A stretch of 64,000 bases of DNA, from the NCBI RefSeq assembly GCF_040100845.1, contig NZ_JAZHSH010000001.1, forward strand, positions 2,402,501-2,466,500, in the 5' to 3' direction. This DNA is from Chengkuizengella sp. SCS-71B. GTDB lineage: Bacteria; Bacillota; Bacilli; Paenibacillales; KCTC-33759. A program made the position numbers and the translations under genes. The notes below the pieces were generated by a model. The model was not told the DNA's origin. It saw only the letters and a list, made by a program, of their open reading frames with translations, and searched no databases. The stretch's first letter is position 1, and each line of letters opens with the position of its first letter. Below, one piece after another: positions 9,093 to 16,212 of the stretch.

Positions 9093-10226
9093 TTACACAT
9101 GTTTTTTATCAAAAAACAATTTCAGCATAGGTGGGGTTAAAATAGTTGTAATTAAGACCACTACTACAATAACTGCAAATAACTTCTCAGTTAATAAGGC
9201 TGCCTCTAACCCTATTGCTGCAATAATTAAAGCCACTTCTCCCCTAGAAACCATTCCCGATCCAATTCCAAATGAACTTCTCCAATTAAAACCCGCAAGT
9301 TTTGCTCCTACCGCAGATCCAAGCAATTTAGTTAAGATTGCAATAATACTAAGAAAAACAATAAGCCCAATTTGATCTCCTATTCCTATAAACTCAATCT
9401 GAACACCAATAGATGTAAAAAATACGGGTACAAAAATAGAATAACTAATCGTTTCTACTTTTTCAAACACTTCGTGTTTATAGTTTGTTAAACTGATTGC
9501 AACACCAGCTATATAAGCACCTATGATGCCAGCTACCCCCGCATATTCAGCTAGAAAGGCATAACTGAAACAAATAATTAATCCTGCAGATATAACCGCC
9601 TCACTCACCTTAAGAGGAGCAAACTTTTTCAACACCCATGGTACTACTTTCCACGCCAAACCAATAGCTACAACAAAGAAAAGCGCTTTCTTTAGAATCA
9701 CTTCTCCTAATTGAACATCTCCACCAGCTAAACTCATTAGAAATGCTAATGATATAATGACTAGGATATCGTCAATTACTGCTGCTCCTAAAATCGTAGT
9801 ACCTTCTTTTGACTTCAATTTACCCATTTCTTTTAAAGCTTGAACTGAGATACTTACACTCGTAGCAGAAAGCAATAACCCAAGAAAAACAGCTTCCAAT
9901 GTTGGTAATTCCATATAAATCCCTGCTAAATAACCTATAGTTAGTGGAACAACAATACCTAATACACCTACATATGTAGAAGATTTTCCAGTTCTTTTAA
10001 ATTCTTGTACATCCGTTTCAAGTCCTGCAATAAACATTAACAAGATAACACCAATTTGACTGATTTCTTCTAATACATCTGTATTTGTAACAATCCCTAA
10101 CACGGTTGGACCTAAAACAATACCAATTAATAATTTTCCTAATACTGCTGGCTGCCCTAATCTTACACTAATATCTCCAGCTAATTTAGAAAATAACAAG
10201 ATAGCTGCTAATTCAATGATAAGCAC
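9093..10226 (-). CDS. Cation:proton antiporter, CPA2 family
   Basis: 377-residue integral membrane protein with about 11-12 helices and no C-terminal TrkA-N domain. The signature adjacent aspartates are in GAAVIDDILVI (151-153), typical of electrogenic Na+ or K+/H+ exchange of the NapA type, and the unwound-helix motif ATSVSIS (121-127) is present. The start is GTG with AAGGGAGAG about 10 nt upstream; GTG keeps the hydrophobic first helix intact. The roughly 540-bp region upstream contains a foldable element (10456-10557) that could be its leader. Ion specificity cannot be told. Confidence 0.88.
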   Translation of the reverse strand: MLIIELAAILLFSKLAGDISVRLGQPAVLGKLLIGIVLGPTVLGIVTNTDVLEEISQIGVILLMFIAGLETDVQEFKRTGKSSTYVGVLGIVVPLTIGYLAGIYMELPTLEAVFLGLLLSATSVSISVQALKEMGKLKSKEGTTILGAAVIDDILVIISLAFLMSLAGGDVQLGEVILKKALFFVVAIGLAWKVVPWVLKKFAPLKVSEAVISAGLIICFSYAFLAEYAGVAGIIGAYIAGVAISLTNYKHEVFEKVETISYSIFVPVFFTSIGVQIEFIGIGDQIGLIVFLSIIAILTKLLGSAVGAKLAGFNWRSSFGIGSGMVSRGEVALIIAAIGLEAALLTEKLFAVIVVVVLITTILTPPMLKLFFDKKHV

Positions 10227-10763
10227 TTATTTTTTCTCTCCCTTTTCCCAAAGTCAAAAGCTTTTGGATAGTATTCCTAATACAATAAAAAGCATACTAC
10301 TTACTGTGTGTGTCATCGAAATAACCATAAAAAAATACGCTTTAATTTTGATCCCATATGGAATACGGAGTTGATGTAACAATCGTTTCACTTTTTAAAT
10401 AAAATTATTTAAAAAGTTTATAAAGTTATCATTTTATCGTTAATAACCAAAGACGCCCTTGCTTACAGCTTATCTTCCCCATTAGCTAGGTGATAGGCTT
10501 TTTTCAAGCCACCGGCTCGGCAACATGCCTAAAAACCCTCACTCTATTGAGCAAGGGTTAATTATTTTCATATTTATATTAAATTAATAATAAAGTATAA
10601 TTTATCTAATTGAACACCCGAAACTCTTAGCTTCTTCAATACTTACAACTAATCAAAGATTATTCTTGTACAATTACAGTTACATTAGAATCATATCATC
10701 AAATGAGTGATAATTTAAATCAATGAAAGAGTTAATCTGATTCTGATCCATGTTTAATTTTCT
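10227..10763. other. 537-bp intergenic region containing a foldable element
   Basis: No coding potential that I can support. The notable content is the multi-stem element at 10456-10557. The part nearest the antiporter (10230-10440) is AT-rich and lacks a clear terminator. Confidence 0.5.
10456..10557. other. Candidate structured RNA element with 8-bp closing stem
   Basis: CCCTTGCT at 10456-10463 pairs perfectly with AGCAAGGG at 10550-10557. Inside lie GGTG...GGCTT (10489-10500) with AAGCCACC (10506-10513), and a CCCTCACTC...GAG.. stem near the 3' arm. It is far less AT-rich than its surroundings. On the minus strand it would sit about 230 nt before the antiporter start codon; there the ACCC...GGGTTTTT portion could also serve as a terminator for the upstream cluster. 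I could not match it to a riboswitch class I know. Confidence 0.4.
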
Positions 10764-11084
10764 TCACAATCTTTCAGGCGGTGCAATGATTCTTATTATT
10801 CTATCTCCCTTAGGGTTAAAAACTTCAAGTATTAATCTAGAGACTAAAGTAATAAGTTTAAATTCACTAGTTTTAATTTCAACTACAAATCTATTTTTAG
10901 AAATGGCTAGAATTTTAATCTTGGCTGGTGAGTTAATCTCTATATCAAATAAAGGAGTAAATAATTTAATTTTAAAATCTTTTAAAGGCAATTTAATAAT
11001 GATTTCATTTAAGGTTGGTCTATGAATAAGTGCACCTTCACTAGTATTTAATTTTTGAAATATATTAAAAACATTTTTATTCAT
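10764..11084 (-). CDS. Unrecognised 106-residue protein coupled to the preceding gene
   Basis: No family recognised. The sequence is rich in Ile, Leu, Lys and beta-branched residues (NEIIIKLPLKDFKIKLFTPLF) and contains no cysteine, signal peptide or membrane helix. Its ATG overlaps the stop of the upstream gene as ATGA, which indicates translational coupling and is the main reason to accept it over the overlapping plus-strand frame. It is the last gene of the cluster of unrecognised proteins at 10.7-13.2 kb. Confidence 0.55.
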   Translation of the reverse strand: MNKNVFNIFQKLNTSEGALIHRPTLNEIIIKLPLKDFKIKLFTPLFDIEINSPAKIKILAISKNRFVVEIKTSEFKLITLVSRLILEVFNPKGDRIIRIIAPPERL

Positions 11085-11371
11085 TTTACAAACGCCTTAA
11101 ATCTCACCGATACTAGCGTTCTATCTTCAGTTTGATTTGCATCTAAAGAAGGAGCCGTCAGTAAATATTCACCTGACGCTACCATAGTATTTATAATATT
11201 TTCAGGTGCAGTTTTTGTTACTAAAAATGCATTTGTATCAGGTTGAGCAGAGGCTAAAATCCTAGTATTTTTTACATTTGCTGAATCTATATTATAAAAT
11301 TCTGCATCTAAATTAGCATTAACATTATCTATAATTTCTTCTATTCTAACTTCATTCATTTTTAAGTCCAA
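11081..11371 (-). CDS. Unrecognised 96-residue beta-rich protein
   Basis: No family recognised. After an acidic N terminus (EVRIEEIIDNVNANLDAE) comes a Thr/Ala-rich segment ending in YLLTAPSL...TLVSVRFKAFV, which resembles the C-terminal pattern YLVA...VQFRALNA of the three larger neighbours; a distant relationship is possible. The start is TTG, 9 nt after AAGGAAGGAGGT; the first internal ATG is 21 nt away and less likely. The stop overlaps the next gene by ATGA. Confidence 0.6.
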   Translation of the reverse strand: MDLKMNEVRIEEIIDNVNANLDAEFYNIDSANVKNTRILASAQPDTNAFLVTKTAPENIINTMVASGEYLLTAPSLDANQTEDRTLVSVRFKAFVK

Positions 11372-11515
11372 TTTATAAAAACCTCCTTCCTTACAATAAT
11401 AGTATATTCAAACTTGACTTCTTTGTTACAAAAATCCGCTCTTATACTACATTTTAAACATTTTAATGTTTCGACATAAATTCGAAAAATAATTTTTTAA
11501 AACTAGATTATAATT

Positions 11516-11998
11516 TCAAAACCTTACTGTATATGCATTTAATGAACGAAATTGAACGGTTGGTAATAATGCCACTCCTTGGATTTCTCTGACACTAGCA
11601 ACTAAATAAAACGATTCTTGCAATTCCTCACAAACAGCAGTTAAGTTCGGTGTTGTATTACTTTCCAATTGGACAGGGTCAATATTTTTATTTTCAGCCC
11701 CAGTTATAACCGTTCCGCTAATAGTTTCAGCTAATCGTGGTGTAACTTCATTACAATTATCTCCTATTCCATCTAGCAATTGGTATTCTAGTGCAATTTT
11801 AAAAGGTGCAGGTTCAACTACGTGTAGAGGTGTTGCTCCAGCTAATAGAAAATTGAGCTCAAAAAAACTATCAACTTTAAAAGAACTATGTTTAAGACAT
11901 TTTGGTATTTGCAAGTTTAAAAGAACTCTCTCTTCACCTGTTTCAGGTAATTCGATAGGTGGATCACCTGTCTGGGCAAAAAATATAGAGGAAGTCAT
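11516..11998 (-). CDS. Paralogous beta-rich protein, copy 3 of 3, possible spore-surface protein
   Basis: One of three tandem paralogues of 159-161 residues with no recognised family. Shared features, in order: FF-x-Q-T-x-DPPI near the N terminus, LPETG (residues about 18-22) then LLNLQIPKC, the motif FKVDSFFELNFL, YQLLDGIGDNCNEVTPRLAETISGT, ESNTTPNLT and a C-terminal YLVAS...VQFRSLNA. No signal peptide or membrane helix; cysteines at about 34, 82 and 121. The alternating hydrophobic pattern suggests a beta-sandwich. The LPETG string lies near the N terminus, so it is not a sortase signal. Start ATG after GAAGGGGGG. Confidence 0.65.
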   Translation of the reverse strand: MTSSIFFAQTGDPPIELPETGEERVLLNLQIPKCLKHSSFKVDSFFELNFLLAGATPLHVVEPAPFKIALEYQLLDGIGDNCNEVTPRLAETISGTVITGAENKNIDPVQLESNTTPNLTAVCEELQESFYLVASVREIQGVALLPTVQFRSLNAYTVRF

Positions 11999-12095
11999 TG
12001 AGTTAATCCCCCCCTTCTTTATGTTGTTTTAGTATATTTAAATAATTGCCTTTACAGACAACTATGAATGAACTTATTTAAAGGTAATATTGTAT

Positions 12096-12581
12096 TTAAT
12101 TAGTGAATACTGTAACATTTATTGCCCTAAAAGCTACAAATGGGAGAATCACTCCACCCTGTAAGTTATTTAAATTTGCTACCAAATTTAAAGTTTGATT
12201 GACTAAACCTTCTGCAACGATTGTCAGGTTTGGAGTTGTGTTGCTTTCAAAATCTATCAACTGTTCTTCCCCATTTTCAGATGCAAGAATGGCAGTTCCA
12301 CTAATCGTTTCTGCTAAATTAGGAGTCAGTGCAATACAACCATCACCAACACCATCAAATAATTGATAATTTAAATCCACCATAAAGGGAACATTTTGTT
12401 GAAGTGTTGACTCTCTTTCTTCAGTACCTACTAAAAAATTTAATTCAAAAAAAGCATCAATTTTTAATAAATTATATTTGTAACATTTCGGTATATCCAA
12501 AGACAATAATGTTACCACTCCTCCGTCCCTTGGTAATAAAATGGGTGGATCATCAGTTTGAGTAAAAAAAGCAATTGTCAT
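12096..12581 (-). CDS. Paralogous beta-rich protein, copy 2 of 3
   Basis: 161 residues, clearly homologous to the genes on both sides: FFTQTDDPPILLP, LLSLDIPKCYKYNLLKIDAFFELNFL, YQLFDGVGDGC, LAETISGTAI, ESNTTPNLT and AFRAIN all align. ATG preceded by AAGGGAGGTG. Upstream it shares with copy 1 an identical 25-bp block (12641-12665) and, 14 bp further on, a -10-like CATATAATA (12618-12626 on the minus strand), so it probably has its own promoter despite lying in a tandem array. Function unknown; spore-surface role inferred from promoter type only. Confidence 0.65.
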   Translation of the reverse strand: MTIAFFTQTDDPPILLPRDGGVVTLLSLDIPKCYKYNLLKIDAFFELNFLVGTEERESTLQQNVPFMVDLNYQLFDGVGDGCIALTPNLAETISGTAILASENGEEQLIDFESNTTPNLTIVAEGLVNQTLNLVANLNNLQGGVILPFVAFRAINVTVFTN

Positions 12582-12617
12582 GTTATTTTATTCACCTCCC
12601 TTGCAGAGAAGATATTG

Positions 12618-12665
12618 TATTATATGATGATGGGAAGCTTTTTGCTTGTACGTATAACTATTTTT
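12618..12665 (-). promoter_or_regulatory. Candidate promoter of copy 2 with shared 25-bp block
   Basis: The block at 12641-12665 is identical to 13206-13230. Exactly 14 bp separate it from CATATAATA, which fits the sigma-K -10 consensus CATANNNTA. The start codon is about 37 bp further on. Confidence 0.55.
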
Positions 12666-12670
12666 GATTG

Positions 12671-13150
12671 CTATGCTGAAGAAAGTATTGTTGCATTTAT
12701 CGCTCTAAACTGTGCTCTAGGCACAAAAACTCCTTGAGTTTCATTGATATTCGCTACTAAATAAACTGCTTCATTAACTAGAGGATTTGTAATAACTGTT
12801 GCATTAGGTGTTGTATTGCTTTCTTCCTGAAATAACTGTTTAGTTTCTGCTTCAAAAAATAAACCTGCTGGAGTTCCAGAGATGGTTTCAGCTAAAACAG
12901 GTGTTATTTCATTACAATTTTCACCAAACCCATCAAGTAGCTGATAGTTCAAAGCTAACTTAAAAGGTTCGGCTTGCTGTAATGTTTCTGCTGACTGAAC
13001 TAAAAAATTTAATTCAAAAAAAGTATCAATTTTAATTACACAATGTTTATAACGGACTGGTATAGGTAATTTAAGCAAAGTTACAAATTCTCCACTTTCT
13101 GGAATGATAATAGGTTCAGCTTCTTGTTTGAAAAATACAGGTACGGTCAT
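12671..13150 (-). CDS. Paralogous beta-rich protein, copy 1 of 3
   Basis: 159 residues; first of the three paralogues in the direction of transcription. Shares IPVRYKHCVIKIDTFFELNFL-type core, YQLLDGFGENCNEITPVLAETISGT, ESNTTPNAT and QFRAINAT with its neighbours. ATG preceded by TTAAGGAGGT. Sequence divergence among the three is substantial outside these motifs, so the duplication is not recent. No known catalytic motif is visible; a structural, self-assembling or surface role is the simplest reading but is inference. Confidence 0.65.
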   Translation of the reverse strand: MTVPVFFKQEAEPIIIPESGEFVTLLKLPIPVRYKHCVIKIDTFFELNFLVQSAETLQQAEPFKLALNYQLLDGFGENCNEITPVLAETISGTPAGLFFEAETKQLFQEESNTTPNATVITNPLVNEAVYLVANINETQGVFVPRAQFRAINATILSSA

Positions 13151-13182
13151 ATTAAGCGCACCTCCTTAATTTGAAATCAATA

Positions 13183-13230
13183 TATCTTATACAGAAAAAA
13201 ACATATTTGCTTGTACGTATAACTATTTTT
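13183..13230 (-). promoter_or_regulatory. Candidate promoter of copy 1 with shared 25-bp block
   Basis: Second occurrence of the 25-bp block (13206-13230; core GCTTGTACGTATAACTAT on the plus strand), again 14 bp from a -10-like sequence, TATAAGATA on the minus strand (13183-13191). Same spacing to the start codon as in copy 2. Confidence 0.55.
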
Positions 13231-13421
13231 AATAAAAATAGTCGTAGCCCTACTAGAACGGTTTTGATAGAACAAATAAACTCTGTCCCTTTGATATTTG
13301 TAGTGTCGAAAAGTTTATAATGTTTCTGCTGTTGGGATTTCAATTAACGGAGTTAGCTTTAGTAATACTTGTTTAAAATAGTAAGGAAGGATTTTAAAGG
13401 AGTTTGTGGGTGGATCATGTG

Positions 13422-13458
13422 AGTGAACTCGTTTAAGCTTTGCTTAAACGAGTTCACT
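13422..13458. repeat. Perfect 17-bp inverted repeat, member of a dispersed hairpin family
   Basis: AGTGAACTCGTTTAAGC, three-base loop, then its exact complement. Related sequences occur at 41651-41684 and 49151-49184. It lies 13 bp beyond the stop codon of the HAD phosphatase gene and may also act as its terminator, although no T-run follows. Confidence 0.8.
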
Positions 13459-13471
13459 AAATCAATTTAAG

Positions 13472-14131
13472 TTAATTCTTTTTAATTTGTGAAATAACCC
13501 ACTTTAAAGATACATCGGACATGGAAGTAATTTGTAAATCTACCTTTTCAAATGGCAGTAACTTTGTAATATCGTTAGGAATAGTAACACAATGTAATCC
13601 AGCAGCTTTTGCCGCCTGCGCTCCTTTTGGTGAGTCTTCAATTGCAATTGCTTCATTTGCAGATATGCCGAGTCCCTTTATGGCTTCAAGGTAAAGTGCC
13701 GGATCAGGCTTAACATTTTCCACATCATCGGATGTTTTGAATATCTCAAAATATTGTTTAATATTAAATTTATTTAGAAAATATTCTACCCACTCACGAC
13801 TTGAACTTGAAGCAATAGCTAATTTTAAACCCATTTCTTTGGCTTCTTTAAAGTACTCCTCAACTCCTGGACGCAACTCTTTCTTTTCCATTACTTCTTT
13901 ATGTTTTTTACTTGTGATTACTCTAACTTCTTGGAGATCAACTTCTTTCGTCGCATTTTCTAATAAATAATCATATAAAATATGAACTCCATCTGTTCCA
14001 ATCACCTGACTCCATACTTCAATTGGTAAATCTACACCATATTCTTTATAAGTTTCCAAATAAACATCAAACCATGGAGTTTCAGTGTCAAGAATCGTTC
14101 CGTCAAAATCAAATACTATTGCTTTTATCAT
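13472..14131 (-). CDS. HAD-family phosphatase, YhcW/beta-phosphoglucomutase-like
   Basis: 219-residue haloacid dehalogenase hydrolase. DFDGT at residues 8-12 gives the nucleophile Asp8 and the acid/base Asp10; IASSSS supplies motif II and KPDPALY plus IEDSPKG motifs III and IV. The cap domain of about residues 18-80 is of the alpha-helical C1 type shared with beta-phosphoglucomutase. The frame extends ten codons further upstream, but AGGAGG lies 7 nt before the ATG at 14131. Resembles Bacillus YhcW; the substrate is not predictable. Confidence 0.88.
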   Translation of the reverse strand: MIKAIVFDFDGTILDTETPWFDVYLETYKEYGVDLPIEVWSQVIGTDGVHILYDYLLENATKEVDLQEVRVITSKKHKEVMEKKELRPGVEEYFKEAKEMGLKLAIASSSSREWVEYFLNKFNIKQYFEIFKTSDDVENVKPDPALYLEAIKGLGISANEAIAIEDSPKGAQAAKAAGLHCVTIPNDITKLLPFEKVDLQITSMSDVSLKWVISQIKKN

Positions 14132-14282
14132 AAAATATCCTCCTAAATATGCTAGTTCATTCACTACCTGAAAAGAAATATAAATTAATGAAAATCCAAT
14201 ATAAAAAAAGACGATGAAAATAGTATATCAATTTTAACTCATCAAGTCATTCTAATATGAAAGCTTAGCAAAAAAAATGAAA

Positions 14283-14297
14283 TTGTAATAATTTCAC
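14283..14297 (+). promoter_or_regulatory. Possible PerR-type box upstream of dps
   Basis: TTGTAATAATTTCAC matches the PerR consensus TTATAATNATTATAA at 11 of 14 defined positions and lies 81 bp before the dps start codon. AT-rich context makes chance matches likely. Confidence 0.35.
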
Positions 14298-14377
14298 AAA
14301 GAACGGTTAACCTATGAAAAGATGTTTACACTATGTTAATTATTAAAGCTTATTGTACATATGAGGAGGATATAAAT

Positions 14378-14815
14378 ATGACTGATCTAAAAAATTGTTT
14401 GAATGAATTATTGGCAAATTTAAATGTGATGTATACAAAACTGCATAATTATCATTGGTTTGTAACAGGTGAACATTTTTTTGAATTGCATAGAGCTTCA
14501 GAAGAGTTATATGGTGAAGTGGCAACATATATTGACGAGGTTGCAGAAAAAATGCTGGCTGTTAATATGATACCAGCTGCTACAATGAAGGAATATTTAC
14601 AATTGGCTTCCATAGAAGAAGCAAAAAATGGACTAACCGCGTTTGAAATGGTGCAATCTGTTTCCGATGATCTCTATAAATTAATCCTTGATCTGAAAAA
14701 TGGGATTGAATTAGCTGATCAAGAAAAACAAATCAGCATTTCAAACTTACTACAAGATATTTTATGTGATTTTGAAATGGAAAACTGGAAGCTTTCTGCT
14801 TATTTAAAAAAATAA
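14378..14815 (+). CDS. dps: Dps-family ferritin-like DNA-protection protein
   Basis: Dodecameric mini-ferritin that oxidises and stores iron and shields DNA from peroxide. The intersubunit ferroxidase ligands are all present at the expected spacing: His26 (HWFVTG), His38, Asp53 and Glu57. 145 residues. The longer frame starts at 14333, but GAGGAGG lies directly before the ATG at 14378. Monocistronic, followed by a hairpin. A PerR-like sequence upstream would fit peroxide control as known for the Bacillus homologue MrgA. Confidence 0.92.
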   Translation: MTDLKNCLNELLANLNVMYTKLHNYHWFVTGEHFFELHRASEELYGEVATYIDEVAEKMLAVNMIPAATMKEYLQLASIEEAKNGLTAFEMVQSVSDDLYKLILDLKNGIELADQEKQISISNLLQDILCDFEMENWKLSAYLKK

Positions 14816-14832
14816 ATTTATAGGGTTAAGTT

Positions 14833-14864
14833 CAACACCCGCTGCATAAGATTCAGTGGGTGTT
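14833..14864 (+). terminator. Hairpin downstream of dps
   Basis: AACACCC-g-CTG ... CAG-t-GGGTGTT, 17 bp after the dps stop. The stem is good, but the following T-run is poor. Confidence 0.55.
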
Positions 14865-14953
14865 CTTAACATGACAACTTAAGTTTAAATTTATTCATTA
14901 TTCTTTTTTTTGCAAAATAATATTTGAATCCTCTTTCATTCTCCATTATAGTT

Positions 14954-15919
14954 TCACTTTGCATTCACCTTATGTTTAAACCACTCATGCATAGATACAC
15001 CTGTTTCATTTATTTCGTTCATTATTTTTTCTTTCAATTCCTCATCCATGTAGAAAGTCATAGGAGTCAATCCAGTATCTATTAATATCCCATCATATTT
15101 TTCTATGACTTTCCCTTCAACAATAAACTTTTTAAGCGTATTAATAAAATCAAAGTGGGTCTGTGATTGGACTCCTTGAAGCTCAGATTTTTTTACTTCA
15201 ACCAATATTTTATCATCAATTTCAATTTTAATATTGTTAACACCAACGTGCTTTAGCAATTGAACAATAATATCATAAATCAATGAATCTATAGAGGCCG
15301 GTTTAGGGAAATGAAATTTTGCTGTTCCATACGTTGCGATATTCTTTCTCTGTTCTAATACAACTTCCCGCTTCCATCCTTCCTCTTCCGCTCTTTCAAG
15401 TGAAATCTCTTCTCCGTTTTCAGTAATAAGAAAAGACTCTGCTTTTCTCCCTTTACTATTTATTTTATAAATGCGTGCTAATTGCCCTTCTTTTTTAAAA
15501 GGTTGAAACAAAAACAGCCCCTCTTTTTTATGATAAATCACATCGTTTTTCTCTAGCTCCGGATGATTCAATTTATATTGCTCGACCACTTCTTTTTTAA
15601 TAAAAAACGTTCGTTTTCCCTTGTATTCACTCTCATAATACTCCAAATCTTTATTCTTGATTAACTTATGTACATAGGTGGTGGAAACGTTTAATATTTT
15701 TGCAGCATCTGAAGAAGTCAGATCTTTTTTCTTGTAAAACGACTTGATCCTCTCCACATCCTGAGCTTTAAACTTGTATCCTCCATCCCCCCTATGGGTT
15801 TCCCTATTAATAGGCTCCAACCTTTTTTCTGTATTAGTATGCTCCATCAGCTTATAAACTGAAGTTTTACTAATATTAAACTCTTTTGCTACCTCATTAA
15901 TACTCATGTATTTTTTCAA
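14954..15919 (-). CDS. Double helix-turn-helix DNA-binding protein of unknown role
   Basis: 321 residues. Two MerR/excisionase-type HTH segments lie in tandem: MSINEVAKEFNISKTSVYKLM (residues 5-25) and LTSSDAAKILNVSTTYVHKLI (67-87), each followed by a basic stretch. The remaining two thirds have no recognised domain. It is transcribed divergently from a tyrosine recombinase across a very AT-rich 293-bp gap with inverted repeats, which suggests a directionality factor or regulator for the recombinase; that is inference. The start is TTG 6 nt after GGTGAT; an ATG four codons later is the alternative. Confidence 0.65.
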   Translation of the reverse strand: MKKYMSINEVAKEFNISKTSVYKLMEHTNTEKRLEPINRETHRGDGGYKFKAQDVERIKSFYKKKDLTSSDAAKILNVSTTYVHKLIKNKDLEYYESEYKGKRTFFIKKEVVEQYKLNHPELEKNDVIYHKKEGLFLFQPFKKEGQLARIYKINSKGRKAESFLITENGEEISLERAEEEGWKREVVLEQRKNIATYGTAKFHFPKPASIDSLIYDIIVQLLKHVGVNNIKIEIDDKILVEVKKSELQGVQSQTHFDFINTLKKFIVEGKVIEKYDGILIDTGLTPMTFYMDEELKEKIMNEINETGVSMHEWFKHKVNAK

Positions 15920-16212
15920 CTTTAATCACCATCTACTTTCATTCATTTCTTTCAACTTATATATTCATTTTAATCATAAAAATATTTATATATTTATATA
16001 CATTAGATAAACATGTTTTAATTATATCATATGTATATAACTTTTTAAATTAATATCAAACATAATATAAATACTATAGTTACATTCAAAATAAACTAAT
16101 AACCTATTATTTTTGTTTAGACTTAAATCATATATTTAATATATTTACCTACCATTTATTAATTAATTTGATATAATATTAATTAATATTTTATATTTTG
16201 TAGGTGATACTT
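15920..16212. other. AT-rich divergent intergenic region with inverted repeat
   Basis: TATATACAT (15995-16003) and ATGTATATA (16031-16039) form a 9-bp inverted repeat 27 bp apart between the divergent double-HTH and recombinase genes. It could be an operator or a recombination site, or simply reflect the extreme AT content. Confidence 0.35.

Larger units (their letters stand above)
13151..13471. other. 321-bp intergenic region
   Basis: Contains the promoter region of paralogue copy 1 (13183-13230), a short palindrome CTATTTTT/AAAAATAG at 13223-13241, and the perfect 17-bp hairpin repeat at 13422-13458. A 63-codon frame here has no supporting features and is not called. Confidence 0.5.

Noticed and set aside
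10456-10557. Assignment of the folded element to SAM, FMN, M-box, c-di-GMP or c-di-AMP riboswitches
   Set aside because: Only short fragments (CGGCAAC, TAGGTGA, TAGCTAA) recall these classes; none of their conserved cores is complete.
10750-11025. 91-codon plus-strand frame opposite the 106-residue gene
   Set aside because: The minus-strand frame is coupled by ATGA to its upstream neighbour and follows the direction of the cluster; the plus frame has no ribosome-binding site.
11516-11998. LPETG sortase signal in paralogue copy 3
   Set aside because: The string is near the N terminus, has no following hydrophobic segment or basic tail, and the protein lacks a signal peptide.
13152-13343. 63-codon minus-strand frame upstream of the paralogue cluster
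   Set aside because: Overlaps the candidate promoter and shared block, and shows no start site or protein-like pattern.
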